A stretch of DNA of 64,000 nucleotides from Dictyophora rubrovolvata (GCA_029959195.1 CP114119.1:1488001-1552000), one strand, 5' to 3'; counted from the first letter of the stretch, positions 11,817 through 22,489 are shown. Notes: generated from the sequence alone by a model not told the origin. Program-made: numbers and translations.

Positions 11817-13777
11817 TCATCGACGACGTCCATCCTTTATCTCGTGAGCTCTTTTGCGTGCAATATACTCCCTGATTTCTTTAAAATGTTGCTCAGTCGC
11901 CTGCAAGTCTTGTCCAAGTTCTTGGAACGTTCCTTCAACCTCGTCTTGCAAGAAACAGTATCGTGTCGCAATCTTTGCCAATGCCGGCTTAAAATCCTTT
12001 TCAAAAGTCAAAACCTCATTAACTAATCGCCGATTAGTCTCCAAAAATGCTAGTGTTTCCTGGCCTAAAATCTGCGGATCATCCTCAGTGTCCGAGCTTA
12101 ATGTTGTTCCTCTGCGATCACAAAGCCTTTCTTCCTGAAGCTCATTATTCCTAAAGAAAGATACGCGATATTAGAGGCTCTGTGGATTGGAAATGGGGTA
12201 GTGCCCACATGATAGGCGTTTGTTCCCTCGCATTGGGCGATCTGGCATTGAGGGCGTTGGGAGCAGCCTCCGTCTCGCTACTTTTCTCATCATTACGTTA
12301 AAACATACACGCAGCGGTGGCAAACTCACGTTACTTTTGCCCGCTTGGAACTTTCTTCTGTCGTCTCCTGTTCTTCGACAGACCGCTGTCTTTTTCCCGG
12401 ATTTGCCCAAGTTGGGGGACCTAAAGTACCGACCTTGATGGGCCATTGGCTTTCGTCGTCTTCTTTTGAAGCTTCACTACCTTTTCTCGGAGATGTCTCT
12501 TTGTGTGATCCGGCTTTTGTCGACGAGGGAACATTATCTTGTCCCCGCTCAGATTCAGGTTCACATTTCGTACCCGGCTGTTCCGCACCTGAATCGTATT
12601 CTATAAAAGTGGCGATCAAGTTATTGAAACGGTCAATATTGTTTCGGTATCTTTCACGCCACGACTGCCAGGGGTGTCTAGCTGCCCATGGATATAACTC
12701 TGGCTAGAAAAAGGGTTGAATAAAAAAAGAGCAAATACAATAGCTTTTCGGAAAGAGTATTGACGAACCGCATTGCATAGTTCCTTGTAGAGATTATTTC
12801 CTGTCCTACCTCTCATTTCTGGGCGTGGGAGTTTGGAAGCAATGTACCGGGCTAAATTATTGTCGTCTCCTTGTGTGAACTCCGTCCGTCTAATTACAGC
12901 TACACTCCATTGTTTCACATAGACAAAGTAATAGACATACTTAGAGCCTGTTATTCGACCGCCGACATTCTTTTTCCTAGCCACAGAAAAATGCAATTCC
13001 CCAAGCCCAACAGATCTCTTAACCCAAGGAATGCCTTCCACTGCTTTTGACTGCTCGCCGGCATGATAGATGGAAAGAGCTTCAAACCCGTCCCAACGTT
13101 CGTCGGCTATTATAATTTCGGCATCGTCTTTCGCGATCACAAGCTCGCCACCCGAGTGCTACCCAAGCAATGATCAACCCAAGGCCTTAAAAACAAAGGA
13201 AACTAAAAGTGAATAATATTAACCTGTATTCGACTGGATAGTCTCCGAAAAACGTCCTCGTTATTTACGGATGTGTGAATATAGAATTGTCGACTGCTTC
13301 CGTTTTCCTTCCTGAATACCTGTGCAAGTAGCCTTTTGGCTGCAATACATTCCTTGATGAAGGTATATGGGACGAAATAGCGTTGAGGGTTTTCAGGACC
13401 CATCCAACAAGCTCCATTGGAGTCCTTTCAATAAACATAATTCCCTTAGAGCAAGTGTGAATGCTCACTTTTGAGTCGAAGTCCTTCCCGAGTTTCAGGA
13501 TCAATCAGAATATAACCTTGAAAAGGTATCTTGGGTTGCACGCGACCGCCATTGTCCTTTGCAAAATAATTAGTTTGGTTTAGTTTGATAAAGATAAACA
13601 AGTGTTGAGAACACTGACAACTATGAGCTGTTCGAGTTGAGTGATTTCTTCCTGAGGGAGACTTTTTTGCAGGAAGAACTTGATGGGCTGCTGATTATGA
13701 GAATCGTAGAATATATTGGTCTAGATTCGGAATTTAGCCATTACCAAAGAACTTATAAAAAGTATGAAGCTGACCAT
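11817..13777 (-). CDS. Rap1-like telomere protein (BRCT plus Rap1-Myb domains)
   Basis: Predicted shelterin-type telomere protein. A BRCT-like module is spread over small exons: QPIKFFLQKSLPQEEI (exon 13720-13619), GYILIDPETREGL (exon from 13556), RYFVPYTFIKECIAAKRLL (about 13411-13224), and HSGGELVIAKDDAEIIIADE (from 13158). It is followed by a Rap1-Myb domain: FTQGDDNNLARYIASKLP, GRTGNNLYKELCN and YPWAARHPWQSWRERY. A charged, low-complexity middle and a C-terminal helical segment (exon 12044-11817) complete it. I place the start at 13777, where ATG is followed at once by an intron, so exon 1 codes only Met; this is uncertain. Domain order matches fungal and vertebrate Rap1. The first and last exons are the least secure. 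Confidence 0.82.
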
Positions 13778-14295
13778 GACAGTGAGAGTCCAAATTCGCG
13801 TGCAGTTAACCAGCGCGCGTATCGTTTACGTAATCAATATGACGAAGAGGAACTGAACGTGAACGTCCGACGGTCGACTCGTATAAAGTATAGCAAAAAC
13901 CTTTTTTTTACAAGAAAATGATTTCCTATTTTTCACCAGTCTAGCGCCGTTCTTTATATATACAAAGTTTTTAGACAAGTTCAATAATGTTAGAATCACA
14001 CAATTGCACTGAACATTGACTCTTCATATCTACTACCAGAAAGGAGTCAAATTCATGCGATAGAATGCTAGTGATTGTATGAATTACTGGATCGGATAAA
14101 TGCGTTTGAGCGCGAGGTACATGAGGAGGGTAAAAATGACGGGGACCTGACTGTGAGATATGTTGGGCAAAAGGATTCGAGGGAACGAGATATGAAGGAA
14201 GGAGATGCGAAGACAAAAAAAGAGTGACGCCGAATATTTACGCGGAACGTCAACGAATGTAGGTTTGATCGAAATATAACAAAGAATAGGTGCAA
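13778..14295. other. intergenic region between RAP1-like and importin alpha genes
   Basis: This holds the RAP1-like promoter and the importin alpha 3' UTR. A plus-strand open frame (about 13637-13921) overlaps the 5' part of the RAP1-like gene in antisense and encodes a charged stretch including RRSTRIKYSKN. It has no family match I can recognise and I do not call it a gene. Confidence 0.4.
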
Positions 14296-16310
14296 CTACT
14301 GCTGTCCAAAGTTGAAACCACCTTGAGGGGCAGCTAGATCGCTGTGGAACTAAAAAAAAAAAAGCAAAGGTAGATCACAGTCAGATTCCCAAAGAGAAAA
14401 TTTCTGCAAAGATGTTTTAGTAAAAACTTACAGCAAAACTACCCGCAGAGTCAACTTGAGCTTCGGTGATACCGGCATCTTCTTCCTCATCAGGGAAGTA
14501 TTTGTCCATAATGTTGAATGCTTTCTTGTAAATGTCCAAGTTATCATGCTGTTGCAGGCCGTGGATAAGGTTCATTCCACCGGCTTCTTCTATATATAGA
14601 GCATATTGGTTGACTGCACCAGGGCCAGCAGCTTCTTTATCCGATTCGCCGACCTTGAGAATATTGTCCAGACCGTCCAGAGCAACTTGAATAATTTTAT
14701 TGTCCATCATCGTCAAGAGGTCACATAAAGGCTTGATGCAACCCTGGGAAACGAGATAACGAATTTGAGATGGCTCCTGAAGCCCTCCAGAGGTAGCATT
14801 TGAGATAGCCCAGCAGGCTTCCTTTTTAGTCTTGAAATCGGCATTTTGAAGAATATTGATCAGAGGTGGAACGATGTTTGCATCGATGACGGCTTGAATC
14901 TGCTGGGGTGAACCGGCGGTGATGTTGGAAATGGTCCAACAAGCTTCCTTTCGAATACCTTCTTTCGGAGAAGATAACATGGAAAGCAATGCGGGAAGGG
15001 CTCCAGAAGCGATAATGACCTGAGTTTGAAGATCATCACCTGTCACAATGTTTCCGACCGACCGAAGAGCAGGTGTTTGAACAGAGCTTGAAGGATGCAT
15101 CAAAAGGTCGACGAGCCGACGGCATACACCCGATTGGATAACGGCTTGAATCTTATCGTTGGAACCGTCAGATAGATAAGAAATTGCCCAGCACGCATCA
15201 ATCAAAACTTCATCGTCCATTGAATATATCAATTTCGTCAAAACACTAAGAGCGGGGGATATCTAGAAAAGTAATATCATTTGTATGGTGAAAAAAAAGA
15301 AAAGGGCGAGTCAGCGGGGGACGTACCAACTCCCAATCGGGCTGAGGCTGTTTACCTCTACAAAAGTTGCTCAATGTCCACGTAGCATTACGAACCATGC
15401 TAAGTTTGTGATTTTCGCTCAAGAGGTTGATTAATGGACGAAGAGCACCAGCTTGAAGAACATAATCGCGACACTGAGGACTGTCGCCAGCAATATTACC
15501 AAGAGCCCAGACCGCTTGCTCGCGGACGTCTAGGACAGGCGACAACAAGAGATTAATGAACTCAATGACGGCGCCTGCGGTAATGACGACTTGTGTGTGC
15601 TCTGCAGTTCCGGAGGCGATATTAGTCAAAGCCCATGCTGCTTCAAACTATGAACAACAACAACCACAAAAGGGGAGGTGGCGTAAGTCGCGTTTTGAAA
15701 AATAAAATAAAAAATAACTAGAAAAAAACGGACTTGGAGTACTAACCTGAAGCATCGAATGATTACCACGGAGGAACTCCACGAATCGCGGAATGACACC
15801 GCATTCGATGACCTTATCAATCGGTGGATTCTTTTCCTTTGATAAGAGTTTACGAAATTTCGTGGTGGCATCGAGCTGACGTTCGGAATCGGCGGAAAAG
15901 ACATCCTCGACCATCGCAGCTGCGACCTAATTTTTCGTTATTTTATATTAGAATGCGCGATTATACCTGGGGAGGGGAAGATTTCGTGTTCTCTTACCTC
16001 CGGATCCCATGCGGAGCCGCCACCTTCATCATCAGAGTCGACTCCTAGAGAGGGAACAAGATTACGTCTCTTAGAAATGTTCTCTTCTCGTTTTTGTCTT
16101 CTGATTTCGACCTGTTGCTCTTCACGGCGCCGACGAAGATCATCCTCCTTGAAAATACCTTTGTTTTTATAGGCTTTATATACGAAGTTGTTGTTTTTTT
16201 TTTTTAAAAAAAAAAAGATCGAAAAACGCGATTAGAGAAAATAAGCCAAGATTTTCGAGATCACCGATCAACTCACTCTGTCTTCGATGATCCATATTTC
16301 TAGAATCCAT
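14296..16310 (-). CDS. SRP1: importin subunit alpha (karyopherin alpha)
   Basis: Adaptor that binds classical nuclear localisation signals and hands cargo to importin beta. Exons (minus): 16310-16277, 16173-15998, 15926-15747, 15647-15327, 15262-14432 and 14350-14296. The importin-beta-binding domain is at the N-terminus ([20 protein letters not shown] and [12 protein letters not shown]). About ten armadillo repeats follow, with the conserved [23 protein letters not shown] and [14 protein letters not shown] helices whose Trp/Asn ladder binds NLS peptides. The C-terminus carries an acidic FPDEEED stretch and ends in FNFGQQ. Length and layout are canonical. Intron 1 contains a T12A11 palindrome (separate entry). 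It is divergent from the nitrilase gene. Confidence 0.96.
16194..16216. repeat. T12A11 homopolymer palindrome in importin alpha intron 1
   Basis: Twelve T followed directly by eleven A, flanked by GAAGTTGTTG on the left and GATCG on the right. A near-identical arrangement occurs at 18755-18781 in an intron of the NAP gene, with matching flanks. Confidence 0.9.
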
Positions 16311-16559
16311 GATTTACGAGTTGTTCGTGAAAGGAAAACTGGACAAAGCGGTAACGCGTCGAAATCGTAAAAGTAGGAAGGGGGCTTTAGGGATAGGGAA
16401 ACATGGACACCCACAAAATCACACTGGCGCAAATTTCTTCCGTAATGTTTTCCCACACGACCACGTGTTCACGCCATGTCTGCTAGTGTGGGTGTTGGGT
16501 GCCAGGCTTACTTTCTTTATAGAAACAATCAGTTTATCAATACTGTCCCTTTTCGACAC

Positions 16560-17735
16560 ATGTCTCAAATCATACGTTGTTCCGTAGTTCAAACATGCAC
16601 GGCTAGCTATTCTCTTTCGGATACATTGGATAAATTGGAACGATTGACTAGGCTTGCTAAAGAGAGGGACAACTCGCAGCTAGCAGTATTCCCAGAGGCT
16701 TTGTGAGTGCTGAGTGCATTATCTTTGTCCTCTACGTATAATGTTTTTGATTATTATAGCATTGGTGGGTACCCTGCGAAATCCACATTCGGGACAGTCG
16801 TTGGTGGTCGGTCACAAGAAGGGAGAGATGAATTCCTCAGGTACCACTCATCTGCTATAGAAATCCCATCTCCAGCCGTATCGCGTGTCGAAGCTGTATC
16901 GCGTGAACTCGGAGTCTTCCTCGTCGTCGGTGTGATAGAGAAAGACGGAGGAACGTGCTATTGCACAGTCATCTTTGTTCACCCGCAAAAGGGCTATATT
17001 GGAAAGCATAGAAAACTGATGCCCACTGCAGCGGAAAGACTCGTCTGGGGTTTTGGAGACGGAACTACTATTCCCGTTCTGCAGGAGACCTTTAAAGACG
17101 AAGCTCAGAATGAAATAACTGCCAAGTTGTCTGCTACCATTTGTTGGTAGGTGCCGTATTACCTGATGCTATGTATGTATGTATATCTTTGAATGCAATC
17201 GACAGGGAAAATTATATGCCACTATGTAAGCTTATTCCCCATTCCATTCCATTCGAACTCCCCAATATAATATTTACTCAGTGCGTACTCATTACTATCA
17301 ACAAGGAACGCAATTGTACTGCGCACCAACAGTTGATTCAAAACCAGTTTGGCAGCATACCATGGCGCATATAGCTCTCGAAGGACGCTGCTTCGTCCTT
17401 TCGGCATGCCAATACGCTCAGCAAAAGGATTATCCCGCTGACCACCCAATCAGCAGTGATGCTAAGCGCGATCCCCAGGGAGTAATGATTGGAGGGGGTT
17501 CCGTCATCTACAGCCCCCTAGGGGAGGCTTTAGTGGGTCCCCTCTGGGAAGGGGAAGACGTTCTAACTGCCAGTCTCGACCTGGACGATATCGTGCGAGG
17601 GAAATTCGATCTCGACGTTGTGGGCCATTATGCTCGCCCAGATAGTTCAGTCCTAAAATTCTTCTTCCGTTCTTTCAACTTTTTTTCTAACCTATGATTA
17701 TACTAGTTTTCAAATTGATCGTCTCTGAGAGTTGA
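16560..17735 (+). CDS. nitrilase-family carbon-nitrogen hydrolase
   Basis: Hydrolase of the nitrilase branch, converting nitriles (or related C-N compounds) to acids and ammonia. Exons: 16560-16702, 16760-17146, 17206-17225, 17282-17644 and 17707-17735. The Glu-Lys-Cys triad is in context: AVFPEAFIGGYP (Glu), KHRKLMPTAAERL (Lys) and ATICWENYMPLLR (Cys, split by two introns). The C-terminus GHYARPDIFKLIV is typical of fungal nitrilases. The start at 16560 gives MSQIIRCSVVQ; an in-frame upstream codon at 16476 is less likely because the conserved region begins right after 16560. Exon 3 is only 20 nt and supplies residues just after the catalytic Cys. The substrate is unknown. Confidence 0.93.
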
Positions 17736-17887
17736 GAGCAGGGAAAAAAAGCTTTTCGCTTCAATTTCGCTTATTACCACTAAGACGCTTATGTCATTGT
17801 TGCTACTTTGCGCGCAGAGCGTGAGAATATATCGGAGCCTAAACATTTTAGACTGTTGTTTTCTTTGTACTTCTCTCATCTCACCCA

Positions 17888-18947
17888 ATGTCTCCCAGTA
17901 GTGTAAAACGCGCGTCTCCCGGACACGATGAAGCAAAAAATGGTACCTTGGGTATCAGCGAGGAAGACAATCTCAAATTGGTCGAGTTAGCCAAGCAACA
18001 ACATAAACTTGACATACTTCTCGGTTTGTTTCTCCACTATTTTAATAAAAAGAGATATATTTTTTTTTGCTAAAAAAGAAGCGCGATTGTCTTTTAGAGA
18101 AAAAGCATATTGAGGTCATGCAACCGTACTTTGAACGCCGTCGAGAGATTGTAAAAACTATTCCGGACTTTTGGTCTAAAGCTCTGCTCAATATGCACAC
18201 AATATCAATGTACTTGCAACATGAAATGGACCAAGATGCGATAAAATACCTCGAAGACGTTTGGATTGTCCGAGATCCCGTTGAGCCCAGATGTTGTATC
18301 ATTGAATTCGTATGAGCTATTCTCTCTCTCTTTTTTCTTTTTTTATCCCTCTTCCTAAATGCGGCTAAAATTAATATTTTGTATACAGTATTTCAAATCA
18401 AACCCGTACTTCAGTGACTCTGTTATAAAAAAAGAATTCAAGTATCTTCCTCCTTCCGTACCGGATAATACTCCGGATGAGAATGGAATCACCCCCGCTA
18501 TGGTAGAGTTCGATTGGGAACAACACGTAGCACCTCAAGGCATCAAAATTAACTGGAAAGACGATTCCAAAAATTTGACAAAATTATACGGTCGTGTTGC
18601 AGCCGAGGATGACGACAATGACGGTGACGATGACGAGGAGGGTGCATCGCCCCTGGACCCGGGCAGTTTTTTCAATTTCTTTGAGCATGCTGACGATGTG
18701 ATGGAGGTCAGTGATTTTGTCCATCAGCTATATATAGAGAGTTGAAGTTGTTTGTTTTTTTTTTTTTTAAAAAAAAAAAAAGATCGGCAGCAATATTATC
18801 AACGACTTGTTCCCCGATGCTCTCGACTGGTTTAAAGGAATATACGGATTGGACGATGATGAGTCGTCTGATGAAGAGGAAGACGATGATGACGAAGAGG
18901 AGATTGACCTTGAAAAGCCTCGTAAAAAGAAGCAAAAAGTTGCGTGA
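17888..18947 (+). CDS. NAP/SET-family histone chaperone
   Basis: Nuclear histone chaperone of the SET/Vps75 branch. Exons: 17888-18023, 18098-18309, 18389-18706 and 18783-18947. The order is: N-terminal dimerisation helix (KLVELAKQQHKLDIL... FERRREIVKTIPDFW), the NAP earmuff domain (SMYLQHEMDQDAIKYLEDVW, YFSDSVIKKEFKYLP, INWKDDSKNLTK), SFFNFFEH, then a very acidic tail (DESSDEEEDDDDEEE) and a basic end KKKQKVA resembling an NLS. IPDFWSKAL is the SET/Vps75 hallmark. The last intron carries a T14A13 run that ends at the acceptor AG. It lies 152 bp downstream of the nitrilase on the same strand. Confidence 0.92.
18755..18781. repeat. T14A13 homopolymer palindrome in NAP gene intron 3
   Basis: Fourteen T then thirteen A, the A-run ending in the splice acceptor AG at 18781-18782. 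The left flank GAAGTTGTTTG and right flank GATCG match the copy in the importin alpha intron at 16194-16216. Confidence 0.9.
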
Positions 18948-19330
18948 AGTTTGTAACGTTTGTATACTGTTTTCGGTCTTCACTCCGGTGATTTGTCTCA
19001 ATTTCGAACCAACAAAAAAAAATGGATTCAGGGTGTCGTTTAATATCGCAAATTGTGGTGATGGGCACGAGAATCCATATTTATAGATAGGTATTTATAA
19101 ACATATGATGAATTGATTTCATTGTTGGTGCTTGAGTATGTATTATATGTTTGGGGAACTCGAGTTCCCTTGAGTCGGGGGCGCCAGGTGGAGCCGGGGT
19201 TCTTAGAAGCAGATTAAGGAAGCGGAGACTGAAATGGAGGGGATATATAGAAGTTTAATGAGAGAGTTGAAGGGGTGTTCCCAAGGCTTTTTTTTTTGTT
19301 TTGTTTTTGAAAACAGAAGTTCATTCATTC
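18948..19330. other. intergenic region upstream of prephenate dehydratase
   Basis: About 380 bp holding the NAP gene 3' UTR and the prephenate dehydratase promoter. The only clear structure is the 16-bp palindrome at 19154-19169. No coding stretch is apparent. Confidence 0.5.
19154..19169. promoter_or_regulatory. 16-bp perfect palindrome upstream of prephenate dehydratase
   Basis: GGGAACTCGAGTTCCC is a perfect inverted repeat about 160 bp before the prephenate dehydratase ATG. Its size and symmetry fit a binding site for a dimeric regulator; the factor is unknown. Confidence 0.45.
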
Positions 19331-20451
19331 ATGGATCCTATACCCGTTGTCGCCTTCCTAGGACCAGCGGGAACGTATACGCACCAAGTAGGTTGCGAAC
19401 TGAACAATTCTTAAAAAAAACGAAAGCTAATATCGTAATGTCGGAAAACGAAAAAAAGGCGACATTGGAACGATTTGAGAAGGTGAAGGGGGAAGTGACA
19501 TTTGAAGCGTGTGGAAGCATCAAAGGTCAGAGCAGGGTCCTCTCTAATTTAAAAATAAAAGAATGAGAATGCATTTATATTATATTTATATTATTATAGA
19601 AACGTTTGAGCGAGTTAAGAATGGGGAAGCGCGGTTTGGACTGCTGCCTTGGGAGAACTCGATCCAGGGACAAGTGAAAGACACATATGAGGCGCTACAA
19701 GACGATGATGGGTTCGGGAAAAGGGTGTTTGTTGGAGGAGAGTACACATTTGGAATAGATCACTGTTTGTTAGTGAAAAAAGGAGTGGCGGTGGAAGAGA
19801 TTAAGCGTGTCATGAGTCATGAACAGGTGCGTTCAAAGTTCTTTACGAGGGGGGAAAGTTGACGTTCTTTGTGGCCTCAGGCGCTGGGACAGTGCAAGGA
19901 TTGGCTGAAGCGGCATGTTCCGACGGCGGAATTGGTAAAAGTTGCGTCAACGGCAGGGGCAGCGAAGTTGATCAGCAGCCGGGAAGAAGCAGCGATTTGT
20001 TCCAGGATTTGTGTGGATTTGTACGAGGGGCTGGAAGTGATTGCGGAGGGCATACAAGATGAAGACAGTTGAGTTGTTTTTCATTGTTTTCTTTCTTTGG
20101 TGTTTTCACGGTCGAGCAGATAACAAGACGCGGTTCATGGTTGTGATGACTAACAAGGGTGGAGATGATGGGCTAAAAATAGGACCTTCTAAAGGAGTGG
20201 AGAGGGGGGAATTCCGGGCATTGATCCGAGTTGCAGTCAGAGAGACAGAGACAGAGACAGAGACAGAGACAGAGTCAGGCGTCTCTCTCATGACGAAACT
20301 GCGTCAGATTATCCGTTTGGACTCTCCACGCATTTTGCGATTGGATCGCCGAGCAAGCCTTTATTACTTCGAAATTGCAGCTGGAAACCCCAGCACCCTT
20401 GCACAAGCATCCGCTCAAATCGATGGTGTATTGTTAGGTCAATGGGTCTAA
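19331..20451 (+). CDS. PHA2: prephenate dehydratase (phenylalanine biosynthesis)
   Basis: Converts prephenate to phenylpyruvate in phenylalanine synthesis. Exons: 19331-19387, 19459-19525, 19600-19826, 19881-20067 and 20120-20451. The start is MDPIPVVAFLGPAGTYTHQ. Catalytic-domain motifs are ARFGLLPWENSIQG, ASTAGAAKLISSREEAAICS and NKTRFMVV; the TRF motif in the last is essential in the family. A C-terminal ACT-like regulatory segment follows (GEFRALIRVAV and RRASLYYFEI). A (GAGACA)n microsatellite interrupts this region and adds an ET repeat. Intron 1 ends in an A-rich acceptor rather than a pyrimidine tract, so the exon 2 start deserves a check, although the frame and family alignment support it. 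Confidence 0.88.
20241..20274. repeat. (GAGACA)n microsatellite inside the ACT-domain coding region
   Basis: About five tandem copies of GAGACA, read in frame as alternating Glu-Thr (RETETETETETES). The six-base unit preserves the frame when copy number changes. Confidence 0.9.
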
Positions 20452-20534
20452 AAATAGACTAAAGAAAGAAAAAAAAAAACATGTAGTACACAAGTTTCAG
20501 TTCCTCGGCCGAAGAGCAGAAGGAGTTATTACAT

Positions 20535-20571
20535 TATAAATATAAATATAAATATAAATATAAATATAAAT
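20535..20571. repeat. (ATAAAT)n repeat in the chitin deacetylase promoter
   Basis: Six tandem ATAAAT-type units lie just upstream of the chitin deacetylase start at 20607. They may serve as an AT-rich promoter element or simply be a microsatellite. Confidence 0.85.
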
Positions 20572-20606
20572 GCCCGTTCAGAAGCCTCCCGTCCTCTTCC
20601 CCAACC

Positions 20607-22489
20607 ATGCTCCCGCACCTCCTCCTCTTCCTACTCCCAGTCATCGCTCCCGCTTTGGCCCAGGCACCACCACCACCACCACCACCACCACCTGCCAGTC
20701 AAACCCCTCCTCCCACTGCAACTCCAAGCCGCACAGACGTCGTCAACGTGACAAACACTGCAGGCACCCCTCCTCCAACATTCTCCGTCTCCCTCATCAG
20801 CCAAAATCCCACTGCAATCCCCTTGTCCGACATCGTCTTCAACCAAACCGCTTTCCCCACAGGGACGTTTCCCACAACTTTTCCTCCAGGCTCTATTCCA
20901 ACCGGCATCCCCGGTGCTCCGCCTATTCCAGATGGTACACTTCAAACCATTTGTCGCTGATAAAAAAAAAATGTAATTAACACAACTATAGTCCGTCTTT
21001 TAAACCCTCAAAATTATCCCCCCCTCGACCATCCCGCTCCAACTGATAGCCCCGAGGCCCAGCAATGGATAGCAGAGGTGCGCCATCCTTTTCTCGAACT
21101 AAATCCAAAAAGTCACACTGTCTTAGCTGAGCGAGTTTGTCTTCCCCGACATCCCACCGACTCAACCAGGTGGTTGTGGCGCCAACCTACAAGCCGCTGC
21201 CGACACAAGCCGTTGTTGGTGGACATGTGGTCACTGTCTTCGTAGCACTGACATTGTCACATGTCCCGACAAATTCACTTGGGGATCCAGGCACGTTTTT
21301 CGCTCCTTTTTTTCCATCCTCCTAATGATTATCATTCTCCTTCCGCCTTCATAGTTTCGATGATGGTCCCGCTCCGTACACCCCAAATCTGACTTTTTAC
21401 CTCGAGCAGCAAAAGCTTAAAACCACATTTTTCGAAGTCGGTTCCAGAGTTATCTCAAGGGGCGAGTATACACAGTATCAGCACATGACAGGCCACCATG
21501 TTCGTTATTTCGACTTCACATTTCCTTTCTTTTAAAAGAAATGTTCAGACAATTTATTTTTCTCTCCCCCCCCCCCCCCCCCTTTTTTTTTTTTTGCTAG
21601 ATTGCCGCTCATACTTGGTCCCATTTTCCACTGACTACGTTGTCAAATGAACAAATCATCGCCGAACTAGGATGGTCCAAAAAAATCATCAAGGATACTA
21701 TTGGCCTTACTCCTCTGTTCTGGCGTCCACCTTACGGAGATATCGAGTAAGTTACCATATCCGAAGAAGTACACTCGTTCATCTTAACTTTGTGCATAGT
21801 GACCGTGTTCGCGCGATTGCTGCTGCCATGAACCTTATTACAATTGTCTGGACCAGTGGCACTGCCGGTAATGGTTTGAATTATGACACTGGCGGTATGT
21901 TGTCCTAACTTCAAAAGACGTTGTTACACAGAATACCCATCTCCTAAATTTGTTTTTTGGTTTTCAGATTTCGAACTTCCGGGAGAGCTCGTGTCTTCTT
22001 CTGGTGTCATGAAAAATGTATGAGTCTGCTGTTTTTTTCTTTCCCCTTTGGGATAACCTCACATATCACATGTTATATATACAGTTCAGTAACATACTCG
22101 CGGGTTCAAAAACGCTCGATACCGGGTTCATCGTCCTGGAACACGATCTTTTCGGAGTAACAGTCGAAATAGCTACGGGCTATATCCTCCCAGAAGGTCT
22201 CGCCTCCAACTTGACCATCATGCCCATCATTGAATGTCTTCACTTGGACTTGTCGAATGCCTATATCGAAACGAACGATAACGAGACTAATCCTCTTCCT
22301 ACTGCAGTAGGAACAATGACTCTACAAAAGGTTTCACCTACAAGTACTCCCGGTTCTGGTCAATCGGGATCCTCTAGTGGAGATCCACAAGGCTCAGGCA
22401 GCAATGGTGCTGTTGTTACTTCTGTTAGACTTTACACAACAGCCGTTGCAAGTGTCGTCATCTCAGCTGCTCTTTTACTTTTGAAGTAG
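20607..22489 (+). CDS. chitin deacetylase-like polysaccharide deacetylase (CE4), probably GPI-anchored
   Basis: Extracellular enzyme that deacetylates chitin to chitosan in the cell wall. Exons: 20607-20934, 20992-21077, 21127-21290, 21355-21499, 21601-21746, 21800-21894, 21968-22017 and 22085-22489. A signal peptide (MLPHLLLFLLPVIAPALAQ) precedes a poly-Pro run from a (CCA)n stretch. CE4 motifs: FDDGPAPYTPNL (catalytic and metal Asp pair), HTWSH (metal His), FWRPPYGD, DTGDFELP and IVLEHD. The C-terminus is Ser/Gly-rich with a hydrophobic end (ASVVISAALLLL), typical of a GPI signal. The intron before FDDGP seems to use a GC donor (GCACGT), since no GT donor restores frame. Intron 4 ends in C17T13. 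Confidence 0.92.
21566..21595. repeat. C17T13 homopolymer tract at an intron 3' end
   Basis: Seventeen C followed by thirteen T immediately before GCTAG, forming an extreme polypyrimidine tract for the chitin deacetylase exon 5 acceptor. Such runs are prone to length errors in sequencing. Confidence 0.9.

Noticed and set aside
13637-13921. Plus-strand open frame of about 94 codons with an RRSTRIKYSKN patch
   Set aside because: It lies antisense to the RAP1-like 5' exons, lacks an ATG at its 5' end, and shows no family motif; most such antisense frames in the window are by-products of real genes on the other strand.
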